From contig JBMNMU010000001.1 of the NCBI GenBank assembly GCA_050953505.1, positions 2,575,876 through 2,639,875 on the forward strand: DNA of 64,000 bases, given 5' to 3'. The notes below the pieces were generated by a model, which had not been told where the DNA came from, did no database searches, and saw only the letters and a program-made list of their open reading frames with translations. Both the position numbers and the translations under genes were made by a program. Positions 43,501 to 51,300 of this stretch are shown one piece after another; the first letter of the stretch is position 1, and each line of letters begins with the position of its first letter. Source of the stretch: JBMNMU01 sp050953505. GTDB taxonomy: Bacteria > Bacillota > Clostridia > Peptostreptococcales > Anaerovoracaceae.

Positions 43501-44621
43501 CAACAGTAACAAGAGATGGAGATAATCTTACAGTTAACTTCAGGTCTGATGTAGAGCCAAGTGATGTACTTGATGCAGCTGTAGGATTAGCAGAAGCATT
43601 AGGCAACATTGCAGATCCAACAAGCACACTGACAGTTGGAGATATAACAATAACACTAGGAAGTGCAACTTCAGAGGAAATCATCGAATTAGCAACTGCA
43701 CTGCTAGGTGGCAAGACACCGGCTGAGTTCCTTGCTGCTGGTGAGACAATAACAAGTGCTTATACAGCTTCGATAGATTATAAAGGTGGCACATTCGACT
43801 TAGACGGAAGCCTTAACTTTACAGTAACTAAAGTAGGAACCAAAGCAGAGTTCTTAGACGAGCTGGATGAAGCAACAGAAGATCTTGAAGTAGCAACAGT
43901 AACAAGAGATGGAGATAATCTTACAGTTAACTTCAGGTCTGATGTAGAGCCAAGTGATGTACTTGATGCAGCTGTAGGATTAGCAGAAGCATTAGGCAAC
44001 ATTGCAGATCCAACAAGCACACTGACAGTTGGAGATATAACAATAACACTAGGAAGTGCAACTTCAGAGGAAATCATCGAATTAGCAACTGCACTGCTAG
44101 GTGGCAAGACACCGGCTGAGTTCCTTGCTGCTGGTGAGACAATAACAAGTGCTTATACAGCTTCGATAGATTATAAAGGTGGCACATTCGACTTAGACGG
44201 AAGCCTTAACTTTACAGTAACTAAAGTAGGAACCAAAGCAGAGTTCTTAGACGAGCTGGATGAAGCAACAGAAGATCTTGAAGTAGCAACAGTAACAAGA
44301 GATGGAGATAATCTTACAGTTAACTTCAGGTCTGATGTAGAGCCAAGTGATGTACTTGATGCAGCTGTAGGATTAGCAGAAGCATTAGGCAACATTGCAG
44401 ATCCAACAAGCACACTGACAGTTGGAGATATAACAATAACACTAGGAAGTGCAACTTCAGAGGAAATCATCGAATTAGCAACTGCACTGCTAGGTGGCAA
44501 GACACCGGCTGAGTTCCTTGCTGCTGGTGAGACAATAACAAGTGCTTATACAGCTTCGATAGATTATAAAGGTGGCACATTCGACTTAGACGGAACGATT
44601 AGTTTTACAGCTGTCCAATAA
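28533..44621 (+). CDS. giant SLH surface protein, 5,362 aa (unspliced form; also exon 1 of a spliced gene)
   Basis: ATG 28533 follows AAAGGAGGAAACG. Residues 1-33 are a signal peptide (AIVVIACMIMTMIPGLAFG). Three SLH repeats occupy about 36-200 and anchor the protein to the wall. A beta-helix-like stretch (205-425), a GGGGGG linker and a BIG2 Ig-like domain (about 435-515) follow. Residues 640-4201 are 26 copies of a 137-aa domain, apparently identical. Three copies of a related 137-138-aa domain (4202-4613), a second BIG2 domain and five copies of a 131-132-aa domain (4708-5362) complete it. The stop TAA at 44619-44621 lies 5 nt before the GTGCG boundary motif of a group II intron. Splicing 8 nt upstream of that motif would remove the stop and fuse the frame to 45325-54372. 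The role as an adhesin or S-layer-associated filament is inferred. Confidence 0.93.
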   Translation: MKSSFSKSRKRTAIVVIACMIMTMIPGLAFGLEASDISGHWAEEKIQSWIDQELIKGYEDGTFKPENNITRAEFMTLVNGAFDYTETEEISFSDVAEDAWYAEAVKKAKAAGYITGYPDNTMRPDSPISREEAATIITGITQVEGNPEGKTSFTDDKSLSWSRDAVAAVSETKIMNGYPDGSFMPQNLIKRGEAVVALDGALSYSKASVIYDEAGTYGPAVGTTEVEGDVIVLVKDVTLRNMVVKGNLIVSKNVGDGDVTLDSVTVKGESRFYGGGENSIIIIDSTLGNVTIYKENDKIRIVISGSTTVEGLEVNSGAIIETSGLTGSNAGFQEIILDADEDDVIVLRGTFGQVDVQSAGIEVQVPSGSTVNNLILNGATDVTGTGTITNAQVNAGGVSFETEPKKVETATGITPPVIEAPAPVVSGGGGGGSTSVAVSAISVNKTAVTLAVGATETLVVTFDPTNATNKNVTWTTSDEGVATVANGVVTAVGEGTATITATSNNGKTATCAVTVEEALVVEYAEVKAATESDLIKDGYTTESVKKVNYANLEVVQDDANVTITGKDLVKVTQADFPLAGFGDYTIPTEGISSTEFALIAWMVGEEPHIWIIGDATKTFNVTWDEVEYTIDVEGLNWGVEPIESEATITLDGEEDYTNEGYDNEITLADGKVTGTLAYHEEDPTGMGFGDYEHHFMVFKVAGLADGATVTIEGKENGVESITTYTLTKESEVFVWGVEEGEDTITITVDKDGAGEAYTAKTYTLDLSEVTLEKAPVEPIESEATITLDGEEDYTNEGYDNEITLADGKVTGTLAYHEEDPTGMGFGDYEHHFMVFKVAGLADGATVTIEGKENGVESITTYTLTKESEVFVWGVEEGEDTITITVDKDGAGEAYTAKTYTLDLSEVTLEKAPVEPIESEATITLDGEEDYTNEGYDNEITLADGKVTGTLAYHEEDPTGMGFGDYEHHFMVFKVAGLADGATVTIEGKENGVESITTYTLTKESEVFVWGVEEGEDTITITVDKDGAGEAYTAKTYTLDLSEVTLEKAPVEPIESEATITLDGEEDYTNEGYDNEITLADGKVTGTLAYHEEDPTGMGFGDYEHHFMVFKVAGLADGATVTIEGKENGVESITTYTLTKESEVFVWGVEEGEDTITITVDKDGAGEAYTAKTYTLDLSEVTLEKAPVEPIESEATITLDGEEDYTNEGYDNEITLADGKVTGTLAYHEEDPTGMGFGDYEHHFMVFKVAGLADGATVTIEGKENGVESITTYTLTKESEVFVWGVEEGEDTITITVDKDGAGEAYTAKTYTLDLSEVTLEKAPVEPIESEATITLDGEEDYTNEGYDNEITLADGKVTGTLAYHEEDPTGMGFGDYEHHFMVFKVAGLADGATVTIEGKENGVESITTYTLTKESEVFVWGVEEGEDTITITVDKDGAGEAYTAKTYTLDLSEVTLEKAPVEPIESEATITLDGEEDYTNEGYDNEITLADGKVTGTLAYHEEDPTGMGFGDYEHHFMVFKVAGLADGATVTIEGKENGVESITTYTLTKESEVFVWGVEEGEDTITITVDKDGAGEAYTAKTYTLDLSEVTLEKAPVEPIESEATITLDGEEDYTNEGYDNEITLADGKVTGTLAYHEEDPTGMGFGDYEHHFMVFKVAGLADGATVTIEGKENGVESITTYTLTKESEVFVWGVEEGEDTITITVDKDGAGEAYTAKTYTLDLSEVTLEKAPVEPIESEATITLDGEEDYTNEGYDNEITLADGKVTGTLAYHEEDPTGMGFGDYEHHFMVFKVAGLADGATVTIEGKENGVESITTYTLTKESEVFVWGVEEGEDTITITVDKDGAGEAYTAKTYTLDLSEVTLEKAPVEPIESEATITLDGEEDYTNEGYDNEITLADGKVTGTLAYHEEDPTGMGFGDYEHHFMVFKVAGLADGATVTIEGKENGVESITTYTLTKESEVFVWGVEEGEDTITITVDKDGAGEAYTAKTYTLDLSEVTLEKAPVEPIESEATITLDGEEDYTNEGYDNEITLADGKVTGTLAYHEEDPTGMGFGDYEHHFMVFKVAGLADGATVTIEGKENGVESITTYTLTKESEVFVWGVEEGEDTITITVDKDGAGEAYTAKTYTLDLSEVTLEKAPVEPIESEATITLDGEEDYTNEGYDNEITLADGKVTGTLAYHEEDPTGMGFGDYEHHFMVFKVAGLADGATVTIEGKENGVESITTYTLTKESEVFVWGVEEGEDTITITVDKDGAGEAYTAKTYTLDLSEVTLEKAPVEPIESEATITLDGEEDYTNEGYDNEITLADGKVTGTLAYHEEDPTGMGFGDYEHHFMVFKVAGLADGATVTIEGKENGVESITTYTLTKESEVFVWGVEEGEDTITITVDKDGAGEAYTAKTYTLDLSEVTLEKAPVEPIESEATITLDGEEDYTNEGYDNEITLADGKVTGTLAYHEEDPTGMGFGDYEHHFMVFKVAGLADGATVTIEGKENGVESITTYTLTKESEVFVWGVEEGEDTITITVDKDGAGEAYTAKTYTLDLSEVTLEKAPVEPIESEATITLDGEEDYTNEGYDNEITLADGKVTGTLAYHEEDPTGMGFGDYEHHFMVFKVAGLADGATVTIEGKENGVESITTYTLTKESEVFVWGVEEGEDTITITVDKDGAGEAYTAKTYTLDLSEVTLEKAPVEPIESEATITLDGEEDYTNEGYDNEITLADGKVTGTLAYHEEDPTGMGFGDYEHHFMVFKVAGLADGATVTIEGKENGVESITTYTLTKESEVFVWGVEEGEDTITITVDKDGAGEAYTAKTYTLDLSEVTLEKAPVEPIESEATITLDGEEDYTNEGYDNEITLADGKVTGTLAYHEEDPTGMGFGDYEHHFMVFKVAGLADGATVTIEGKENGVESITTYTLTKESEVFVWGVEEGEDTITITVDKDGAGEAYTAKTYTLDLSEVTLEKAPVEPIESEATITLDGEEDYTNEGYDNEITLADGKVTGTLAYHEEDPTGMGFGDYEHHFMVFKVAGLADGATVTIEGKENGVESITTYTLTKESEVFVWGVEEGEDTITITVDKDGAGEAYTAKTYTLDLSEVTLEKAPVEPIESEATITLDGEEDYTNEGYDNEITLADGKVTGTLAYHEEDPTGMGFGDYEHHFMVFKVAGLADGATVTIEGKENGVESITTYTLTKESEVFVWGVEEGEDTITITVDKDGAGEAYTAKTYTLDLSEVTLEKAPVEPIESEATITLDGEEDYTNEGYDNEITLADGKVTGTLAYHEEDPTGMGFGDYEHHFMVFKVAGLADGATVTIEGKENGVESITTYTLTKESEVFVWGVEEGEDTITITVDKDGAGEAYTAKTYTLDLSEVTLEKAPVEPIESEATITLDGEEDYTNEGYDNEITLADGKVTGTLAYHEEDPTGMGFGDYEHHFMVFKVAGLADGATVTIEGKENGVESITTYTLTKESEVFVWGVEEGEDTITITVDKDGAGEAYTAKTYTLDLSEVTLEKAPVEPIESEATITLDGEEDYTNEGYDNEITLADGKVTGTLAYHEEDPTGMGFGDYEHHFMVFKVAGLADGATVTIEGKENGVESITTYTLTKESEVFVWGVEEGEDTITITVDKDGAGEAYTAKTYTLDLSEVTLEKAPVEPIESEATITLDGEEDYTNEGYDNEITLADGKVTGTLAYHEEDPTGMGFGDYEHHFMVFKVAGLADGATVTIEGKENGVESITTYTLTKESEVFVWGVEEGEDTITITVDKDGAGEAYTAKTYTLDLSEVTLEKAPVEPIESEATITLDGEEDYTNEGYDNEITLADGKVTGTLAYHEEDPTGMGFGDYEHHFMVFKVAGLADGATVTIEGKENGVESITTYTLTKESEVFVWGVEEGEDTITITVDKDGAGEAYTAKTYTLDLSEVTLEKAPVEPIESEATITLDGEEDYTNEGYDNEITLADGKVTGTLAYHEEDPTGMGFGDYEHHFMVFKVAGLADGATVTIEGKENGVESITTYTLTKESEVFVWGVEEGEDTITITVDKDGAGEAYTAKTYTLDLSEVTLEKAPVEPIESEATITLDGEEDYTNEGYDNEITLADGKVTGTLAYHEEDPTGMGFGDYEHHFMVFKVAGLADGATVTIEGKENGVESITTYTLTKESEVFVWGVEEGEDTITITVDKDGAGEAYTAKTYTLDLSEVTLEKAPVEPIFGVKSIEKSAEHVTKAEGITFDVQGTDITIGGTIPYQTDSILGHEPGNLYELKITLENVAKDTAAFKSVGSQTNTYAAADNWMDGDDFFYFVGKADKEQDIVITIDNDGDWETTADAVTYTIKIDAEATLETEATEPVFGVTTIEKSGEYVTADATTVATEGNIITIGGTIPYQTESILGHEPGNLYELKITLENVAKDTAAFKSVGSQTNTYAAADNWMDGDDFFYFVGKADKEQDIVITIDNDGDWETTADAVTYTIKIDAEATLETEATEPVFGVTTIEKSGEYVTADATTVATEGNIITIGGTIPYQTESILGHEPGNLYELKITLENVAKDTAAFKSVGSQTNTYAAADNWMDGDDFFYFVGKADKEQDIVITIDNDGDWETTADAVTYTIKIDAEATLETEVVAPVVEVISISVSPTTMTLKVGETGKITATIEPDNATNKKVNWSTSDENVVTVAANGTVATVTAVAEGTATITVKSEDGGFAATTTVTVEAAPEVGTKAEFLAELDTETAKLAPVATVTRDGESLTVNFRSDVEPSDVLDAAVGLAEALGNIADPTSTLTVGDITITLGSATPEEIIELATALLGGKTPAEFLAAGETITSAYTASIDYKGGTFDLDGSLNFTVTKVGTKAEFLDELDEATEDLEVATVTRDGDNLTVNFRSDVEPSDVLDAAVGLAEALGNIADPTSTLTVGDITITLGSATSEEIIELATALLGGKTPAEFLAAGETITSAYTASIDYKGGTFDLDGSLNFTVTKVGTKAEFLDELDEATEDLEVATVTRDGDNLTVNFRSDVEPSDVLDAAVGLAEALGNIADPTSTLTVGDITITLGSATSEEIIELATALLGGKTPAEFLAAGETITSAYTASIDYKGGTFDLDGSLNFTVTKVGTKAEFLDELDEATEDLEVATVTRDGDNLTVNFRSDVEPSDVLDAAVGLAEALGNIADPTSTLTVGDITITLGSATSEEIIELATALLGGKTPAEFLAAGETITSAYTASIDYKGGTFDLDGSLNFTVTKVGTKAEFLDELDEATEDLEVATVTRDGDNLTVNFRSDVEPSDVLDAAVGLAEALGNIADPTSTLTVGDITITLGSATSEEIIELATALLGGKTPAEFLAAGETITSAYTASIDYKGGTFDLDGTISFTAVQ
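30450..41135 (+). repeat. 26 tandem copies of a 411-bp coding repeat
   Basis: The unit begins GAGCCAATAGAGTCAGAAGC and recurs at 30450, 30861, 31272 and so on every 411 bp up to 41135 (10,686 bp, exactly 26 units). Every copy I compared is identical in DNA sequence, including synonymous positions. It encodes 137 residues (start EPIESEATITLDGEEDYTNE). Such uniformity implies very recent amplification or constant homogenisation; the true copy number may differ from the assembled one. Confidence 0.95.
41136..42371 (+). repeat. three copies of a second 137-138-aa coding repeat
   Basis: Units 41136-41549 (414 bp), 41550-41960 and 41961-42371 (411 bp each). The last two are practically identical; the first differs in its opening 35 codons. 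The encoded domain (GGTIPYQTESILGHEPGN ... DFFYFVGKADKEQDIVITID) aligns with the 26-copy domain at equal length, so the two families share an origin. Confidence 0.92.
42654..44618 (+). repeat. five copies of a 393-bp coding repeat
   Basis: Units start at 42654 (396 bp), 43050, 43443, 43836 and 44229 (393 bp each). The encoded domain begins GTKAEFLDELDEATEDLEVA. Copies 2-5 look identical until the last eight codons, which change from SLNFTVTKVG to TISFTAVQ at the end of the exon. Confidence 0.92.
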
Positions 44622-45324
44622 AAAAAGTGCGAAACGTTACTCTATAAGTTCATAAGATGAACGAAATGAGTGGAGGAGAATATAGCCTATGCCGAAGGGT
44701 ATGGGCTTTCCTTCTCTAACTGTACCAAACCAATTGTTAGGTGAAATTCCTAACCTATGCAATAGCCTAGAAGCATAGAGCCTAATCCTCCTGCATATCA
44801 GGTTAAGCTACCCCTTAACTGTTATGAAGCCAGGTGAAGTCGTAATACGTGAAAGTCGTATGCGGGGCTCCTTAAAAGATGGCTATGGTTAATAAAGTGA
44901 ATCTGCGTTTAAAGTTATGTAGGCTAGCTGGTGATATAAAAACATTACCTTGGGCTTATCATCAGCCTCTATATTTGAAATAGTATAGTAGAATCAGGCT
45001 AATTCAGGCTATTAAACCTGATTTTCTTACATAGATAGCAGGAACCTAAGGTCATCAAAAAAAGGGATGGTTGGTATGGAACGTTTGAGGCCCTATATAG
45101 TTAGGATGGGTAAATCCAATGATCTATACAGGGAGTCAGCAGGTTCATAGTAGTGTAGATCACTTGCCGTTTGTATTTGTATGGCGACATACAAAGAGGG
45201 TAAAACAAGTGGGAGCGAAGGAACCTAGTCGGTAAGGAGAACTTATCGATAGCACGCCGTATGCGATGAAAGTCGCACGTACGGTGTAGACCGGTCGAAA
45301 TCCCAATAGGGATAGACGCGGAAT
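44619..45324 (+). ncRNA. ORF-less group II intron with a shifted 5' splice site (predicted)
   Basis: GTGCG at 44627-44631 matches the group II 5' boundary motif. Domain V is the canonical 34 nt at 45254-45287 (ACGCCGT ... GATGAAAGTC ... ACGGTGT, stems pair, CGC triad). After a 3-nt linker a domain VI hairpin (CCG-GTC ... TCCC-AATA-GGGA ... GAC-CGG) ends at 45321 and AAT follows, giving a 3' end in AY. A 10-bp hairpin (GCTGGTGATA/TATCATCAGC, about 44926-44967) exposes TTGGGC at 44950-44955, an EBS1 candidate pairing with exon bases GTCCAA (44613-44618). That pairing places the 5' splice site after 44618, 8 nt before GTGCG. No reverse transcriptase/maturase is encoded, so splicing would need a protein in trans or be autocatalytic. 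The boundaries are inferred. Confidence 0.82.
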
Positions 45325-48300
45325 GGCACAATTACTTTTAACACGTGTGGAGGTACTGAAATACCTAGCATCACCCAGGACTACGGCACAGCAATCATAG
45401 CACCAGAAGCACCAACAAGAGAAGGCTATACATTTGTAGGCTGGGAGCCAGAACTGCCAGCCACGATGCCTGCTGGAAATCTTGAGCTGAAAGCAAAGTG
45501 GAAGATTAATCAGTACACCATAACCTTTAACACTGAAGGTGGGAGCGAAGTAGCATCCATCACCCAGGACTACGGCACGGCAATCATAGCACCAGAAGCA
45601 CCAACAAGAGAAGGTTATACGTTTACTGGCTGGGAGCCAGAACTGCCAACCACGATGCCTGCTGAGAACGTCACTATCACAGCTACGTGGACAATCAATC
45701 AATACACCATCACATTTAATACTGATGGTGGAAGTAGTATTGCTCCTATTACTGCTGACTACGGTGCAGCAATTACAGCGCCGGCAGCACCAACAAGAGA
45801 AGGTTATACGTTTACTGGATGGGATAGAGAAATTCCAGCCACGATGCCTGCAAGTGATTTAACGATCACAGCGCAATGGGAAGTAAACAAATACACGATA
45901 ACCTATATGGTTGATGGAGAGATATATGGAGAAGTAGAAACCTATGATTTTGGTACAGAAATTAGTATAAGACCAGAACCAATTAAGGAGGGTTATACAT
46001 TCTCGGGTTGGAATATTGAAGAATTTCCTTCAAAAATGCCAGCTAACAACCTAGAAATAAACGGTACATTTACAATTAACTCATATACCATAACCTTCGA
46101 TAGCGCTGGAGGCAGTGAAGTAGCATCCATCACCCAGGACTACGGCACGGCAATCATAGCACCAGAAGCACCAACAAGAGAAGGTTATACGTTTACTGGC
46201 TGGGAGCCAGAACTGCCAACCACGATGCCTGCTGAGAACGTCACTATCACAGCTACGTGGACAATCAATCAATACACCATCACATTTAATACTGATGGTG
46301 GAAGTAGTATTGCTCCTATTACTGCTGACTACGGCACGGCAATCATAGCACCAGAAGCACCAACAAGAGAAGGTTATACGTTTACTGGATGGGATAGAGA
46401 AATTCCAGCCACGATGCCTGCTGAGAACGTCACTATCACAGCTACGTGGACAATCAATCAATACACCATCACATTTAATACTGATGGTGGAAGTAGTATT
46501 GCTCCTATTACTGCTGACTACGGTGCAGCAATTACAGCGCCGGCAGCACCAACAAGAGAAGGTTATACGTTTACTGGATGGGATAGAGAAATTCCAGCCA
46601 CGATGCCTGCAAGTGATTTAACGATCACAGCGCAATGGGAAGTAAACAAATACACGATAACCTATATGGTTGATGGAGAGATATATGGAGAAGTAGAAAC
46701 CTATGATTTTGGTACAGAAATTAGTATAAGACCAGAACCAATTAAGGAGGGTTATACATTCTCGGGTTGGAATATTGAAGAATTTCCTTCAAAAATGCCA
46801 GCTAACAACCTAGAAATAAACGGTACATTTACAATTAACTCATATACCATAACCTTCGATAGCGCTGGAGGCAGTGAAGTAGCATCCATCACCCAGGACT
46901 ACGGCACGGCAATCATAGCACCAGAAGCACCAACAAGAGAAGGTTATACGTTTACTGGCTGGGAGCCAGAACTGCCAACCACGATGCCTGCTGAGAACGT
47001 CACTATCACAGCTACGTGGACAATCAATCAATACACCATCACATTTAATACTGATGGTGGAAGTAGTATTGCTCCTATTACTGCTGACTACGGTGCAGCA
47101 ATTACAGCGCCGGCAGCACCAACAAGAGAAGGTTATACGTTTACTGGATGGGATAGAGAAATTCCAGCCACGATGCCTGCAAGTGATTTAACGATCACAG
47201 CGCAATGGGAAGTAAACAAATACACGATAACCTATATGGTTGATGGAGAGATATATGGAGAAGTAGAAACCTATGATTTTGGTACAGAAATTAGTATAAG
47301 ACCAGAACCAATTAAGGAGGGTTATACATTCTCGGGTTGGAATATTGAAGAATTTCCTTCAAAAATGCCAGCTAACAACCTAGAAATAAACGGTACATTT
47401 ACAATTAACTCATATACCATAACCTTCGATAGCGCTGGAGGCAGTGAAGTAGCATCCATCACCCAGGACTACGGCACGGCAATCATAGCACCAGAAGCAC
47501 CAACAAGAGAAGGTTATACGTTTACTGGCTGGGAGCCAGAACTGCCAACCACGATGCCTGCTGAGAACGTCACTATCACAGCTACGTGGACAATCAATCA
47601 ATACACCATCACATTTAATACTGATGGTGGAAGTAGTATTGCTCCTATTACTGCTGACTACGGCACGGCAATCATAGCACCAGAAGCACCAACAAGAGAA
47701 GGTTATACGTTTACTGGATGGGATAGAGAAATTCCAGCCACGATGCCTGCAAGTGATTTAACGATCACAGCGCAATGGGAAGTAAACAAATACACGATAA
47801 CCTATATGGTTGATGGAGAGATATATGGAGAAGTAGAAACCTATGATTTTGGTACAGAAATTAGTATAAGACCAGAACCAATTAAGGAGGGTTATACATT
47901 CTCGGGTTGGAATATTGAAGAATTTCCTTCAAAAATGCCAGCTAACAACCTAGAAATAAACGGTACATTTACAATTAACTCATATACCATAACCTTCGAT
48001 AGCGCTGGAGGCAGTGAAGTAGCATCCATCACCCAGGACTACGGCACGGCAATCATAGCACCAGAAGCACCAACAAGAGAAGGTTATACGTTTACTGGCT
48101 GGGAGCCAGAACTGCCAACCACGATGCCTGCTGAGAACGTCACTATCACAGCTACGTGGACAATCAATCAATACACCATCACATTTAATACTGATGGTGG
48201 AAGTAGTATTGCTCCTATTACTGCTGACTACGGTGCAGCAATTACAGCGCCGGCAGCACCAACAAGAGAAGGTTATACGTTTACTGGATGGGATAGAGAA

Positions 48301-51300
48301 ATTCCAGCCACGATGCCTGCAAGTGATTTAACGATCACAGCGCAATGGGAAGTAAACAAATACACGATAACCTATATGGTTGATGGAGAGATATATGGAG
48401 AAGTAGAAACCTATGATTTTGGTACAGAAATTAGTATAAGACCAGAACCAATTAAGGAGGGTTATACATTCTCGGGTTGGAATATTGAAGAATTTCCTTC
48501 AAAAATGCCAGCTAACAACCTAGAAATAAACGGTACATTTACAATTAACTCATATACCATAACCTTCGATAGCGCTGGAGGCAGTGAAGTAGCATCCATC
48601 ACCCAGGACTACGGCACGGCAATCATAGCACCAGAAGCACCAACAAGAGAAGGTTATACGTTTACTGGCTGGGAGCCAGAACTGCCAACCACGATGCCTG
48701 CTGAGAACGTCACTATCACAGCTACGTGGACAATCAATCAATACACCATCACATTTAATACTGATGGTGGAAGTAGTATTGCTCCTATTACTGCTGACTA
48801 CGGCACGGCAATCATAGCACCAGAAGCACCAACAAGAGAAGGTTATACGTTTACTGGCTGGGAGCCAGAACTGCCAACCACGATGCCTGCTGAGAACGTC
48901 ACTATCACAGCTACGTGGACAATCAATCAATACACCATCACATTTAATACTGATGGTGGAAGTAGTATTGCTCCTATTACTGCTGACTACGGCACGGCAA
49001 TCATAGCACCAGAAGCACCAACAAGAGAAGGTTATACGTTTACTGGATGGGATAGAGAAATTCCAGCCACGATGCCTGCAAGTGATTTAACGATCACAGC
49101 GCAATGGGAAGTAAACAAATACACGATAACCTATATGGTTGATGGAGAGATATATGGAGAAGTAGAAACCTATGATTTTGGTACAGAAATTAGTATAAGA
49201 CCAGAACCAATTAAGGAGGGTTATACATTCTCGGGTTGGAATATTGAAGAATTTCCTTCAAAAATGCCAGCTAACAACCTAGAAATAAACGGTACATTTA
49301 CAATTAACTCATATACCATAACCTTCGATAGCGCTGGAGGCAGTGAAGTAGCATCCATCACCCAGGACTACGGCACGGCAATCATAGCACCAGAAGCACC
49401 AACAAGAGAAGGTTATACGTTTACTGGCTGGGAGCCAGAACTGCCAACCACGATGCCTGCTGAGAACGTCACTATCACAGCTACGTGGACAATCAATCAA
49501 TACACCATCACATTTAATACTGATGGTGGAAGTAGTATTGCTCCTATTACTGCTGACTACGGTGCAGCAATTACAGCGCCGGCAGCACCAACAAGAGAAG
49601 GTTATACGTTTACTGGATGGGATAGAGAAATTCCAGCCACGATGCCTGCAAGTGATTTAACGATCACAGCGCAATGGGAAGTAAACAAATACACGATAAC
49701 CTATATGGTTGATGGAGAGATATATGGAGAAGTAGAAACCTATGATTTTGGTACAGAAATTAGTATAAGACCAGAACCAATTAAGGAGGGTTATACATTC
49801 TCGGGTTGGAATATTGAAGAATTTCCTTCAAAAATGCCAGCTAACAACCTAGAAATAAACGGTACATTTACAATTAACTCATATACCATAACCTTCGATA
49901 GCGCTGGAGGCAGTGAAGTAGCATCCATCACCCAGGACTACGGCACGGCAATCATAGCACCAGAAGCACCAACAAGAGAAGGTTATACGTTTACTGGCTG
50001 GGAGCCAGAACTGCCAACCACGATGCCTGCTGAGAACGTCACTATCACAGCTACGTGGACAATCAATCAATACACCATCACATTTAATACTGATGGTGGA
50101 AGTAGTATTGCTCCTATTACTGCTGACTACGGCACGGCAATCATAGCACCAGAAGCACCAACAAGAGAAGGTTATACGTTTACTGGCTGGGAGCCAGAAC
50201 TGCCAACCACGATGCCTGCTGAGAACGTCACTATCACAGCTACGTGGACAATCAATCAATACACCATCACATTTAATACTGATGGTGGAAGTAGTATTGC
50301 TCCTATTACTGCTGACTACGGCACGGCAATCATAGCACCAGAAGCACCAACAAGAGAAGGTTATACGTTTACTGGATGGGATAGAGAAATTCCAGCCACG
50401 ATGCCTGCAAGTGATTTAACGATCACAGCGCAATGGGAAGTAAACAAATACACGATAACCTATATGGTTGATGGAGAGATATATGGAGAAGTAGAAACCT
50501 ATGATTTTGGTACAGAAATTAGTATAAGACCAGAACCAATTAAGGAGGGTTATACATTCTCGGGTTGGAATATTGAAGAATTTCCTTCAAAAATGCCAGC
50601 TAACAACCTAGAAATAAACGGTACATTTACAATTAACTCATATACCATAACCTTCGATAGCGCTGGAGGCAGTGAAGTAGCATCCATCACCCAGGACTAC
50701 GGCACGGCAATTATAGCACCAGAAGCACCAACAAGAGAAGGTTATACGTTTACTGGCTGGGAGCCAGAACTGCCAACCACGATGCCTGCTGAGAACGTCA
50801 CTATCACAGCTACGTGGACAATCAATCAATACACCATCACATTTAATACTGATGGTGGAAGTAGTATTGCTCCTATTACTGCTGACTACGGCACGGCAAT
50901 CATAGCACCAGAAGCACCAACAAGAGAAGGTTATACGTTTACTGGATGGGATAGAGAAATTCCAGCCACGATGCCTGCAAGTGATTTAACGATCACAGCG
51001 CAATGGGAAGTAAACAAATACACGATAACCTATATGGTTGATGGAGAGATATATGGAGAAGTAGAAACCTATGATTTTGGTACAGAAATTAGTATAAGAC
51101 CAGAACCAATTAAGGAGGGTTATACATTCTCGGGTTGGAATATTGAAGAATTTCCTTCAAAAATGCCAGCTAACAACCTAGAAATAAACGGTACATTTAC
51201 AATTAACTCATATACCATAACCTTCGATAGCGCTGGAGGCAGTGAAGTAGCATCCATCACCCAGGACTACGGCACGGCAATCATAGCACCAGAAGCACCA

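Noticed and set aside
42323..44500. Minus-strand Ser/Val-rich frames of 109-201 codons
   Set aside because: Antisense shadows of the 393-bp coding repeats, with no start signals.
44627..45324. Splicing of the group II intron at the canonical GTGCG boundary
   Set aside because: It would leave TAA in the message and put the second ORF out of frame, and the A-rich bases upstream of GTGCG do not match the TTGGGC loop.
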